Shown: piece by piece, positions 1 to 9,237 of the stretch
Layout: each line of letters opens with the position of its first letter
How positions within the stretch are numbered: the first letter of the stretch is position 1
Position numbers and translations under genes: made by a program
Assembly: GCA_045105075.1 (NCBI GenBank)
Contig: JBGCDD010000183.1
Coordinates: 1-29,929 of the forward strand
DNA from: JBGCDD01 sp045105075
GTDB lineage: Bacteria; Pseudomonadota; Alphaproteobacteria; Rhodobacterales; Rhodobacteraceae
Direction: 5' to 3'
DNA length: 29,929 nucleotides
Notes under the pieces: generated by a model
The model's database searches: none
What the model was told of the DNA's origin: nothing
The model's input: the letters and a program-made list of their open reading frames with translations, nothing else

Positions 1-1640
1 TGCAATGCGAGGCTCGCCCGTCGGATCCCAACAAGGTGGTGATTCTGGGCGGTTCTCCAAACCGGATTGGGCAGGGGATCGACTTCGACTATTGCTGCTG
101 TCACGCCTGTTTTGCGCTGACCGAGGCGGGTTACGAAACCATTATGGTCAACTGCAATCCGGAAACGGTTTCGACTGATTATGACACGTCCGACCGGCTC
201 TATTTCGAACCGCTGACCTTTGAACATGTGATGGAAATCCTGCGGATCGAGCAGGAAAACGGCACGCTACATGGTGTGATCGTGCAGTTTGGTGGGCAGA
301 CACCGTTGAAATTGGCCAACGCGCTTGAGTCCGAAGGCATTCCGATTCTTGGCACCACACCCGACGCGATTGATCTGGCGGAAGACCGCGAGCGGTTTCA
401 GCAGCTTGTGCAAAACCTTGGGTTGAAACAGCCGCACAACGCATTGGCCCACACCGATGCCGAGGCGTTTGAAGCGGCCAAAGAGATCGGTTTTCCGCTG
501 GTCATCCGCCCGTCATACGTGCTGGGCGGGCGCGCGATGGAGATCGTGCGCGATCAGGCGCAGTTGGAACGCTACATCTCTGAAGCGGTGGTTGTGTCAG
601 GCGACAGCCCGGTCTTGCTCGACAGCTATCTGGCCGGTGCGGTTGAGCTGGATGTCGATGCGCTGTGTGACGGGACCGACGTGCATGTGGCTGGAATCAT
701 GCAACATATCGAAGAGGCAGGCGTGCATTCCGGTGACAGCGCCTGTTCGTTGCCGCCCTATTCGTTGTCTGCCGAAATCATCGCACAGATCAAGGAACAG
801 ACCCACGCGTTGGCCCATGCGCTGAATGTGGTTGGTCTGATGAACGTCCAATTTGCCATAAAAGATGGTGAGATTTTTCTGATCGAAGTGAACCCGCGCG
901 CCAGCCGGACCGTGCCTTTTGTGGCCAAAGCGACCGACAGTGCCATTGCCTCGATTGCGGCGCGAATCATGGCCGGCGAAAAGCTGGCGGATTTCCCGCA
1001 GCGTGCGCCCTACAAGGCCGATGCGCATTACGACGAAGTGCTGCCATTGGGCGACCCGATGAGCCTGGCCGACCCGATGATGCCGTGGTTTTCGGTCAAA
1101 GAGGCAGTGCTGCCCTTCGCCCGTTTTCCCGGGGTTGATACGATTTTGGGTCCGGAAATGCGCTCAACCGGTGAGGTGATGGGCTGGGATCGTGACTTCC
1201 CGCGTGCGTTTCTCAAGGCGCAGATGGGGGCGGGCAATCCGCTGCCGCGCAGCGGCGCTGCCTTTATGTCGATCAAGGATCTGGACAAAACGCCTGCTAT
1301 GCTGGAGGCCGCACAAGTGCTTGTCGCCCTTGGATTTTCCATCGTGGCCACGCGCGGTACACATGGATGGCTGGCGGCCCAGGGCGTGCCCTGTGATGTG
1401 GTCAACAAGGTCTATGAAGGGCGCCCGAACATCGTTGATATGATGAAAGACGGCGATATCAATCTGGTGATGAACACGACCGAGGGCACGCAATCGGTCG
1501 AGGATTCCAAGGGTATCCGCTCGGTCGCGCTGTATGACAAGATCCCTTATTTCACCACCGCCGCCGGTGCCCATGCGGCCGCTTTGGCGATCAAGGCGCA
1601 GGCCGAAGACGATGTGGGCGTCAAAGCGCTGCAGGCCTAA
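1..1640 (+). CDS. carB: Carbamoyl-phosphate synthase large subunit, C-terminal half (5' partial)
   Basis: This is the second half of CarB, which makes carbamoyl phosphate from bicarbonate, ammonia (passed from CarA) and two ATP for arginine and pyrimidine synthesis in the cytoplasm. The reading frame is open from base 3, so the gene enters from the left edge; a GTG at 36 is internal, not a start. The first residues carry the family hallmark of the second synthetase domain (ILGGSPNRIGQGIDFDYC). The ATP-grasp core follows (VIRPSYVLGGRAMEIV and later EVNPRASRTVPF). From about base 1260 to the stop lies the MGS-like allosteric domain (FSIVATRGTHGWL). About 545 residues are visible of a protein that is usually near 1,100. 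No frameshift is seen. The identification is secure; the N-terminal half is outside the window. Confidence 0.97.
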   Translation, partial: QCEARPSDPNKVVILGGSPNRIGQGIDFDYCCCHACFALTEAGYETIMVNCNPETVSTDYDTSDRLYFEPLTFEHVMEILRIEQENGTLHGVIVQFGGQTPLKLANALESEGIPILGTTPDAIDLAEDRERFQQLVQNLGLKQPHNALAHTDAEAFEAAKEIGFPLVIRPSYVLGGRAMEIVRDQAQLERYISEAVVVSGDSPVLLDSYLAGAVELDVDALCDGTDVHVAGIMQHIEEAGVHSGDSACSLPPYSLSAEIIAQIKEQTHALAHALNVVGLMNVQFAIKDGEIFLIEVNPRASRTVPFVAKATDSAIASIAARIMAGEKLADFPQRAPYKADAHYDEVLPLGDPMSLADPMMPWFSVKEAVLPFARFPGVDTILGPEMRSTGEVMGWDRDFPRAFLKAQMGAGNPLPRSGAAFMSIKDLDKTPAMLEAAQVLVALGFSIVATRGTHGWLAAQGVPCDVVNKVYEGRPNIVDMMKDGDINLVMNTTEGTQSVEDSKGIRSVALYDKIPYFTTAAGAHAAALAIKAQAEDDVGVKALQA

Positions 1641-1716
1641 TAGGCCTGGGTTAACTTGCCCACGGCGTATGTTGGGGGCGGAAATCATGCTCATGATCAG
1701 CTCCTGTTCGCTGATC
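1632..1716 (+). terminator. Two stem-loops at and after the carB stop (possible transcript end)
   Basis: CAGGCC-taata-GGCCTG (1632-1648) is a perfect 6-bp stem whose loop contains the carB stop codon. A second stem, GATCAGC/GCTGATC (1695-1716), has an 8-base loop. Neither is followed by a clear T-run, so a classic intrinsic terminator is not shown. They may protect the 3' end or pause transcription before the next gene. Confidence 0.35.
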
Positions 1717-1757
1717 TACGATGGGTCTAGATGGGGGTGTGGTTTGCCGGAGAAGAC

Positions 1758-2363
1758 ATGGCGCATCTGACATTCTGGTTCGAATTCGCCTCAACTTATT
1801 CGTACCTTTCGGCTGCGCGGATCATGCCACTGGCCCGCGCGAAAGACGTGAATGTGCGTTGGCGGCCTTTTCTGCTGGGTCCGATCTTTCAGGCGCAGGG
1901 CTGGTCTACGTCACCGTTCAACATCTATTCGGCCAAAGGCAACTATATGTGGCAGGATATGGCGCGTCAGATTACCAAATATGGGCTACCGCCGTTGGTG
2001 AAACCGAACGAGTTTCCGCAAAATGGGCTGCTTGCGGCGCGTCTTGCCAGTGTCGGGGTGCGGGACAATTGGGGCCACGCGTTCATCCGCCGCGTTTATC
2101 ATGCGCAATTCGCCCAAGGTCGAACGATCTCGGACGAATCGGTTCTGAGCGAGATTTTGGAGGACTTGGATCAAGACCCGGTGGCCCTGATTGCGCGCGC
2201 CAAGATGGATGCCGAGGTCAAAGCGGATCTGCGACGAGCCACCGATCAGGCCCAGAAATTGGGCGTTTTTGGCGCCCCCAGTTTTGTGACCAGCGATGGA
2301 ACCTTGTTCTGGGGGGACGACCGGCTGGAGGATGCGTTGGACTGGCAGACGGCGCGCATGTAG
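1758..2363 (+). CDS. 2-hydroxychromene-2-carboxylate isomerase / DsbA-like (GST kappa) family protein
   Basis: A thioredoxin-fold protein of about 201 residues of the DsbA/HCCA-isomerase/GST-kappa family. Members of this family isomerise hydroxychromene carboxylates with glutathione in aromatic degradation, but many have unknown substrates. The N-terminus has the family pattern of a short beta strand followed by an aromatic/serine turn (FWFEFASTYSYLSAARI). No CxxC is present, as expected for the isomerase branch. Near the C-terminus GVFGAPSFV contains the cis-proline loop, followed by LFWGDDRLEDAL, typical of the family. The frame opens at 1731, but ATG 1758 is preceded by GGAGAAG at a good distance and starts just before the first conserved strand. 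It is convergent with ettA (31 bp between stops). No aromatic-degradation genes are near, so the substrate is unknown. Confidence 0.85.
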   Translation: MAHLTFWFEFASTYSYLSAARIMPLARAKDVNVRWRPFLLGPIFQAQGWSTSPFNIYSAKGNYMWQDMARQITKYGLPPLVKPNEFPQNGLLAARLASVGVRDNWGHAFIRRVYHAQFAQGRTISDESVLSEILEDLDQDPVALIARAKMDAEVKADLRRATDQAQKLGVFGAPSFVTSDGTLFWGDDRLEDALDWQTARM

Positions 2364-2394
2364 CGCACCGTCTATGTTCTGAACGCCGGGTGTT

Positions 2395-4050
<1,656 letters not shown>

Positions 4051-4114
4051 TTTTACCCTCTGAGCCTTTTCAAGTCGCTGTCTAGCCTGCGACCGGGCCT
4101 GCTGCAATCGATCT

Positions 4115-5461
4115 GTGGGCAGATGCAAATGTGGTTTGACAGGGGGCAAGGCCCGCGCTCATGGTGAGCCGATCAAGGGGAGGGCGCATATCCGCATTCT
4201 GATCGCATTGGCCGGGCTTGTGCTGGTTGCGGCCTGCGTGGCCCCGAGCGCGCGTTTGGCGGCGCCACCGAACCTATATCTGGGCGGCAACAACTATTCC
4301 GGACATCTTGTGCCCGAAGTGCTGCGCACGATCGAACCACAGATACTTTACGTCACCAACCGTGCCCCGGATGACCGCCAATCCTACGCCAGCGAGCGGT
4401 CCAGTGCGATGGCTTTTGGTTTTGCCAAGGTGCGCTTTGGCGCGCAAAACTGGGAAGATTTGGTCGCGCGCACCCATGTGGATCAGGGCGGCAGCCAACC
4501 GACGTTGAAGGTGCAGCAGCTGAATGAGGCGGTGCATTTTGTCGATGTGCCGTTGCCCACGGTGCGCCGCGATGGCGCGTTGATTTTTGTGCCCGAGGCG
4601 CAGGATGAATACAACCGCACAGCGCGGGCCTTTCAGCAAGCGGTAAGCGACGAAATAGCGCGCACGGGCAACGGGCGGGTGCTGATCTATGTGCATGGTG
4701 TTGCCAACGCGTTCGACGACAGTGTCACAACGCTGGCCAATCTTTGGCACTACACGGGGCGGCGCAGTGTGCCCATTGCGTTCAGTTGGCCGGCCGGAAA
4801 TGGAGGGCTTCTGGGCTATTTTCGCGACCGCGAGGCCGGTGATTTCAGCGTTTATCATGCCAAAGAGTTTCTGCGCCTTCTGGCGGACATCCCCGAGGTT
4901 GAAGACATCGATATTGTGGCGCATTCGCGCGGCACTGATGTGATGGCCAAAGCGCTACGCGAACTGGTGATTTTCAATCGCGGGCGGGGACTGGCGCCGA
5001 AAACGGCAATGAAAACAGGGACTTTGATTTTTGCGGCAGCGGATCTGGACACGGGTGTGGTCCGCCAACGCTTGCTGGCTGAACGGTTTTCCGAAGCGTT
5101 TGAGCAAATCAATATTTACATCAACCCCGATGATGCGGCGCTGCGATTGTCGTCGATCCTGACCGATGCTCCGCGTATCGGGGCGGCAACGTCAGCGGAT
5201 CTGGGTTTGGCCGAAATCGAGCGGCTCAAAAAGGCCGAACTGGTGCATTTCATTCGCGTTGAAAGCGTGTCGGGGCGCGGGCATTCCTATTTTCGTGCCA
5301 ACCCCGCAGTGTTGTCGGACATTGTTCTGGCGCTGCGCACGCGGGCTTTCCCGGGCGGCACCTTGCGGCCTTTGGACCTGGCCGAAGACGGGTTCTGGCA
5401 GCTTCATCCTAACTATCCGCTGGAACGCTTGCCGCTTTTGACCGATCTGGTCTTGCCCTAG
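4115..5461 (+). CDS. DUF900-type alpha/beta hydrolase, probable lipoprotein; start uncertain
   Basis: A serine-hydrolase-fold protein resembling the DUF900 family. It has a lipobox-type signal (ALAGLVLVAAC), with the modified Cys at residue 41 counting from GTG 4115, so it is probably anchored in the envelope. The hydrolase core begins at VLIYVHGVANAFDDS (oxyanion-hole HG). FSWPAGNG follows, then the nucleophile elbow VAHSRGTDVM, where Ser replaces the usual GHSxG context, and AADLDTGV holds a plausible acid. The substrate is unknown. The start is odd: GTG 4115 and TTG 4136 are the only canonical in-frame starts, and they give a long polar leader ahead of the signal peptide. The best Shine-Dalgarno (AAGGGGAGG, 4175-4183) lies just ahead of an in-frame ATC at 4190, from which a textbook lipoprotein signal would begin. 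The 3' end is firm. Confidence 0.85.
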   Translation: MGRCKCGLTGGKARAHGEPIKGRAHIRILIALAGLVLVAACVAPSARLAAPPNLYLGGNNYSGHLVPEVLRTIEPQILYVTNRAPDDRQSYASERSSAMAFGFAKVRFGAQNWEDLVARTHVDQGGSQPTLKVQQLNEAVHFVDVPLPTVRRDGALIFVPEAQDEYNRTARAFQQAVSDEIARTGNGRVLIYVHGVANAFDDSVTTLANLWHYTGRRSVPIAFSWPAGNGGLLGYFRDREAGDFSVYHAKEFLRLLADIPEVEDIDIVAHSRGTDVMAKALRELVIFNRGRGLAPKTAMKTGTLIFAAADLDTGVVRQRLLAERFSEAFEQINIYINPDDAALRLSSILTDAPRIGAATSADLGLAEIERLKKAELVHFIRVESVSGRGHSYFRANPAVLSDIVLALRTRAFPGGTLRPLDLAEDGFWQLHPNYPLERLPLLTDLVLP

Positions 5462-5526
5462 GGCTTCTTGATTGACAACGACCTGTGCTGCCCTGCAAGC
5501 ACGCGCACGACACAGGGAATAAAAAC

Positions 5527-6141
5527 ATGCGCGCGATGACCCCTTATGCACGACCCGGCATGACAATTGGTCTTTTGGGCGGTTCTTTTGACCCGGCGCA
5601 CCGTGGGCATGTTCACATCACGCGTGAGGCGATGAAACGGTTTGGATTGGACCGGGTGTGGTGGTTGGTATCACCTGGTAACCCGTTGAAAGAAATAGGG
5701 CCTGCGCCTTTGACGGACCGGATGCAAGTGGCCTTGCAATTGATGCAGCACCCGCGGGTGACGGTGACGGACATCGAGGCCAGACTGGGCACACGGGCCA
5801 CGGCTGACACGCTGGCGGCGCTGCGCGATATCTGTCCGGGTGTGCGCTTTGTGTGGTTGATGGGCGCCGATAATCTGGCGCAGTTCCACCTTTGGCGCAA
5901 TTGGCGCAAGATCATCAATACGGTGCCGGTGGGGGTTTTGGCCCGGCCCGGCGACCGGATTTCGGCGCGGATGTCTCCTGCGGCGCGGATTTATGCGCCC
6001 TATCGCGGCAGTGCCAAAGCCAGCACTTTGTTGGCCCGCGCGACGGCTCCGGCGTGGTGTTTTGTGAACGTTGCTATGGTCGATCAATCCTCCAGCGCGA
6101 TCCGGGCGCAGGGTGGGTGGTCAGCGTCTGAGCGCGGCTGA
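5527..6141 (+). CDS. nadD: Nicotinate-nucleotide adenylyltransferase
   Basis: NadD adenylylates nicotinate mononucleotide with ATP to give deamido-NAD in the NAD pathway (cytoplasm). The nucleotidyltransferase signature GGSFDPAHRGH is at residues 18-28, with the (H/T)xGH-type ATP loop ending at H28. VSPGNPLK, LMGADNLAQFHLWRNWRKI and C-terminal SSSAIR (the ISSTxxR equivalent) are all family hallmarks. ATG 5527 was chosen over the earlier in-frame ATG 5485 because AGGGAA (5514-5519) sits 7-8 bases upstream; the protein is then 204 residues, normal for the family. The last 21 bases overlap the end of the convergent permease gene. In many bacteria nadD sits with proA/rsfS; here it does not. Confidence 0.94.
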   Translation: MRAMTPYARPGMTIGLLGGSFDPAHRGHVHITREAMKRFGLDRVWWLVSPGNPLKEIGPAPLTDRMQVALQLMQHPRVTVTDIEARLGTRATADTLAALRDICPGVRFVWLMGADNLAQFHLWRNWRKIINTVPVGVLARPGDRISARMSPAARIYAPYRGSAKASTLLARATAPAWCFVNVAMVDQSSSAIRAQGGWSASERG

Positions 6142-6945
6142 CGTTAACCCGGCGCCAATCACCAAGGCCAATCCCAGCCACGTCAACCCATCGGGCAAGT
6201 CGGCAAAAACCATCCAGCCCAAACCGGTGGCGGCGATCAACTGGAAGTAGACCAAAGGCGCCAACTGCGTGGCCGCCGCGCGCCCATAAGCGATCATCAA
6301 CAACAGGTTGCCCATCATGGAAAAGGCCGCGCTGGCCAGAGTCAACGCACCGACTTGCAAGGTGACGTCGGGCAAATTGGCCAACCCGATTGGCGCCAAA
6401 ATCAGCGCGCTGATCACCAGTTGGGACAGGTTGAGTTCGAGGGCCGTGCCAAGCCCTGCCAGCCAGCGTGACGCGGTCAAAAACGCGCCGTAACAGCTGC
6501 CGGCCAGCACCGCCCACAACAGGTTGGCCGAGCCGCCAAAGCCGGGGCGCACCACCAGAAGAACACCGATGAATCCGATCAACATCAATGTGTTACGTCG
6601 CCATCCTGTGGGTTCGCGCAAGAGCGCGGCCGATAGGGCATAGCTGAGGATCGGGCCAATGAAGAAGGCGGCAAACACATCCGCCAGCGGTTCGGTTTTC
6701 AAGGCGGTCTGGATGCAAAAGACCCCCACGCCAAGGCAGCAAGCGCGCAGCCAAATGCGCCAGTCGCCCAGCAAACGCCAAGCGCGCCGGGGGACAAAGG
6801 GTGCGATCATCAGCGCGCCAAAAGCAAAGCGTGACCAGGCGACGAATCCGGGGGCTGTGCCGTTTGCGGTGAGCACCTTGCCGGCCACGTCTCCGGCGGG
6901 GATCATCGACATGGCGACGAACATGATGAAAACGGCTTGCCACAT
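6121..6945 (-). CDS. DMT superfamily (EamA) permease
   Basis: An inner-membrane protein of 274 residues with about ten hydrophobic segments arranged as two EamA repeats. The first repeat begins at MWQAVFIMFVAMSMIPAGDVAGKVL, and the second begins near NLLWAVLAGSCYGAFLTASRWL. The pattern fits drug/metabolite transporters that export or exchange small metabolites; the substrate cannot be read from the sequence. The ATG has no convincing Shine-Dalgarno (the stretch upstream is C-rich on the coding strand), so a slightly later Met is possible. Its 3' end overlaps nadD by 21 bp in convergent orientation. It is divergent from the carboxypeptidase gene, with 85 bp between starts. Confidence 0.88.
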   Translation of the reverse strand: MWQAVFIMFVAMSMIPAGDVAGKVLTANGTAPGFVAWSRFAFGALMIAPFVPRRAWRLLGDWRIWLRACCLGVGVFCIQTALKTEPLADVFAAFFIGPILSYALSAALLREPTGWRRNTLMLIGFIGVLLVVRPGFGGSANLLWAVLAGSCYGAFLTASRWLAGLGTALELNLSQLVISALILAPIGLANLPDVTLQVGALTLASAAFSMMGNLLLMIAYGRAAATQLAPLVYFQLIAATGLGWMVFADLPDGLTWLGLALVIGAGLTSAALRR

Positions 6946-7030
6946 GCCAGGGGGGTATCACGGCAATGTGCGGCGAAAAACCCGCGTTCTGGCGCTTGTT
7001 TGAGGGCGCAAGCTGCGGTTTAGTGCGGCT

Positions 7031-8527
7031 ATGACAGTTAAGCTTTCACGACGGATTTTGTTAAGCGGATTTAGTGCTTTGGCCATGGTCGGCTCGGCCT
7101 GGGCGGGCGCGCCTGCTGTGTCTCTGCGCCCGCGCGTGCGCAATGCTCGGGTAACCCGGATGGCGCTTGGTGGCGTGGAAAACGTGGTGGCGGCGTCGGG
7201 TCTGAGCGGGCAGATCGGCGTGGCCGTGGCGGATGTTTCATCTGGACGTGCTTTGGAATCTCTTAATGGTGACAAAGGCTTACCGCCTGCAAGCGTGGCC
7301 AAGGCTGTGACCGCTCTTTATGCGCTTGATGCGTTGGGGGCAGGGCATCGGTTTCGCACGTCGCTGTTGGCAACCGGGCCGGTTCAGAACGGTGTTTTGA
7401 GCGGGGATCTGATTTTGGCCGGCGGTGGCGATCCGTTGTTGAACACGGATCATTTGGCCGGGTTGGCCAGCCAGCTCAAGGCCAAGGGGGTGCGCGAGGT
7501 GCGCGGCGATTTCAAAGTGTACGAGGCCGCTTTGCCGTTTGTGAAAAGCATCGATCCGGGCCAGCCAGACCAGCTGGGATACAGTCCGGCGGTTTCGGGA
7601 ATTGCGTTAAATTTCAATAGGGTACACTTTGAATGGAAGCGCGCGTCAAAGGGGTACTCGGTCACCATGGACGCGCGGACCGAACGGTACAGACCCGATG
7701 TGCAGATGGCCAAGATGCGGATCGTGAACCGCAAATCACCGGTCTATACCTACGCCGATAAAAACGGCGCCGATCAATGGACAGTGGCGGGGGCTGCGCT
7801 GGGCAAAGGCGGGTCGCGGTGGCTGCCTGTGCGCCGTCCGGGGGACTATGCGGCGGACGTGTTTCGCACGCTTGCGCGCTCGCAAGGTATTGTGCTGAAA
7901 CCGGCCCAAACCACGCGCTCGGTTCCCGGTGGGACGGCCGTGTTGGCCCAGCACGCCAGTGAGCCACTGCAAGAAATTCTGCGCGGAATGCTGAGGTTTT
8001 CCAATAACTTGACCGCTGAGATGGTGGGGCTTTCCGCGAGTGCTGCAAAGGGTGGACGGCCCGGATCGCTGAAAGACTCTGCCAGTCGGATGAGCCGTTG
8101 GGCGGCGCAGAAATACGGCATGTCTGGCACCCGGTTGGTGGACCATTCCGGGCTTGGTGATGCGTCGCGGATGACGGCGCGCGGGTTGGTGACGGCGCTG
8201 GTTCAGGTTCGAAAATCCGGGGTGCTGCGCCCGATTTTAAAGCCGGTTGCGATGCGTGATTCCAAGGGACGTGTGGATCGATCGCATCCGATTAAGGTGA
8301 ACGCGAAAACCGGGACGCTGAACTTTGTGTCGGGCCTTGGCGGGTACATGACGGCGGCGGATGGCACCGAAATGGCCTTTGCGATTTTTGCCGCTGACAC
8401 CAATGCGCGGTCGCGGATCAAGCGGGCGCAGCGCGAGCAAGCGCAAGGCGCGCGGGGCTGGAATGGGCGGGCGAAAAAGCTGCAACTGGCGTTGATCGAA
8501 CGCTGGGGCGTGCTCTATGGCAGCTGA
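7031..8527 (+). CDS. dacB: D-alanyl-D-alanine carboxypeptidase/endopeptidase (PBP4 type)
   Basis: A class C-type low-molecular-weight penicillin-binding protein that cleaves D-Ala-D-Ala ends and cross-links of peptidoglycan in the periplasm. All three active-site motifs are visible: SVAK (Ser88-Lys91), SNN (324-326) and KTG (426-428). The long insert between the first two motifs is typical of the PBP4/DacB group, and 498 residues is in range. The N-terminus LSRRILLSGFSALAMVGSAWA resembles a twin-arginine signal with a cleavage site after AWA. There is no good Shine-Dalgarno before ATG 7031, so initiation may be weak or from a very short leader. The next gene on the same strand is lysS at 9238, so it is probably monocistronic. 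Confidence 0.93.
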   Translation: MTVKLSRRILLSGFSALAMVGSAWAGAPAVSLRPRVRNARVTRMALGGVENVVAASGLSGQIGVAVADVSSGRALESLNGDKGLPPASVAKAVTALYALDALGAGHRFRTSLLATGPVQNGVLSGDLILAGGGDPLLNTDHLAGLASQLKAKGVREVRGDFKVYEAALPFVKSIDPGQPDQLGYSPAVSGIALNFNRVHFEWKRASKGYSVTMDARTERYRPDVQMAKMRIVNRKSPVYTYADKNGADQWTVAGAALGKGGSRWLPVRRPGDYAADVFRTLARSQGIVLKPAQTTRSVPGGTAVLAQHASEPLQEILRGMLRFSNNLTAEMVGLSASAAKGGRPGSLKDSASRMSRWAAQKYGMSGTRLVDHSGLGDASRMTARGLVTALVQVRKSGVLRPILKPVAMRDSKGRVDRSHPIKVNAKTGTLNFVSGLGGYMTAADGTEMAFAIFAADTNARSRIKRAQREQAQGARGWNGRAKKLQLALIERWGVLYGS

Positions 8528-8659
8528 GCAGCGCGCGCTTTGGTTAACGTGGCGTTCGGGCGGTCAAACAGGTGGGTTTTGCGGTCATTCCGCCAGAATC
8601 TAGGCCAGAAAAATTGCAAATCTGTGCAATTTGCACAGTGTTTTATCGAAAAACATCGA

Positions 8660-8692
8660 GCTCATGGGTTAAGTTTTCATTAACCTATGAGC
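8660..8692. repeat. 13-bp inverted repeat containing TTAA-N7-TTAA
   Basis: GCTCATGGGTTAA (8660-8672), a 7-base loop GTTTTCA, then TTAACCTATGAGC (8680-8692) form a 13-bp stem with one G-T mismatch. It lies in the 186-bp AT-richer gap between the convergent carboxypeptidase and TerB-like genes, so a two-way terminator is the simplest reading. The same bases include TTAA-N7-TTAA (8669-8683), the spacing of the CtrA response-regulator site known from alphaproteobacteria. The rest of the gap (8528-8713) shows no gene. Confidence 0.6.
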
Positions 8693-8713
8693 CTGCGTTA
8701 ACTTTCGTTAATT

Positions 8714-9136
8714 TCAGGTGACATGCCGGGCGCGAGCGCCGCGTTCGATTGCGGCGGCGTGCAGGCGATCGATGTTCAGCTCGTACCGGATTTCTTCGAG
8801 CAGGCGCAGCTCGGTTTCTTCCAATGCGCCGTCGGCGGCGGCCACATCGCAAGCCAGCGCATAGGCGGTTTCAAACAGCCGTTCGGGCAGGTTGTCGCGG
8901 ATCAAACCAAACAGAGCGTCAAGACCGTCTTCTTGTTCGAACAGGTCGAAGACGATTTGGCTGACCACGTTCATGCGGTCGATGTCGTATTCGGCGAACA
9001 CCGGCAACATGTTCACGGCGGATTGGATTTTAACAAGCTCGGCGGTGCGGATGTTTTCGTCGCTGGCGGAAATCGCGATCATCAGAGCGACCAGACAGTC
9101 TTGGGCACTGAGCGCGTGTGGGGCGGTGTCGGGCAC
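8714..9136 (-). CDS. TerB-like (tellurite resistance TerB family) protein
   Basis: An all-helical cytoplasmic protein of about 140 residues with the TerB/DjlA N-domain pattern. An acidic helix-turn LVALMIAISASDENIRTAELVKI is repeated as ALACDVAAADGALEETELRLL. The two A-x-D-x-x-(hydrophobic)-x-x-E turns resemble metal-binding sites of the TerB fold. Most such stand-alone proteins have no proven link to tellurite. GTG 9136 is chosen because AAAGGA lies 7-8 bases upstream; the frame stays open to a GTG at 9196 that has no Shine-Dalgarno. It is divergent from lysS. Function unknown. Confidence 0.8.
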   Translation of the reverse strand: MPDTAPHALSAQDCLVALMIAISASDENIRTAELVKIQSAVNMLPVFAEYDIDRMNVVSQIVFDLFEQEDGLDALFGLIRDNLPERLFETAYALACDVAAADGALEETELRLLEEIRYELNIDRLHAAAIERGARARHVT

Positions 9137-9237
9137 GAAGCTGTCCTTTGTGGTGAGGTTTGCTGGCGCAGAATATTGACGAGTGCGGGCCAGCACAATA
9201 GGGAACGGCGCTAGTCCTTTGTTAACCGGAGTGCGGT

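Noticed and set aside
5472..5477. TTGACA as a -35 box for nadD
   Set aside because: No -10-like sequence at 16-18 bases downstream, so a promoter is not supported.
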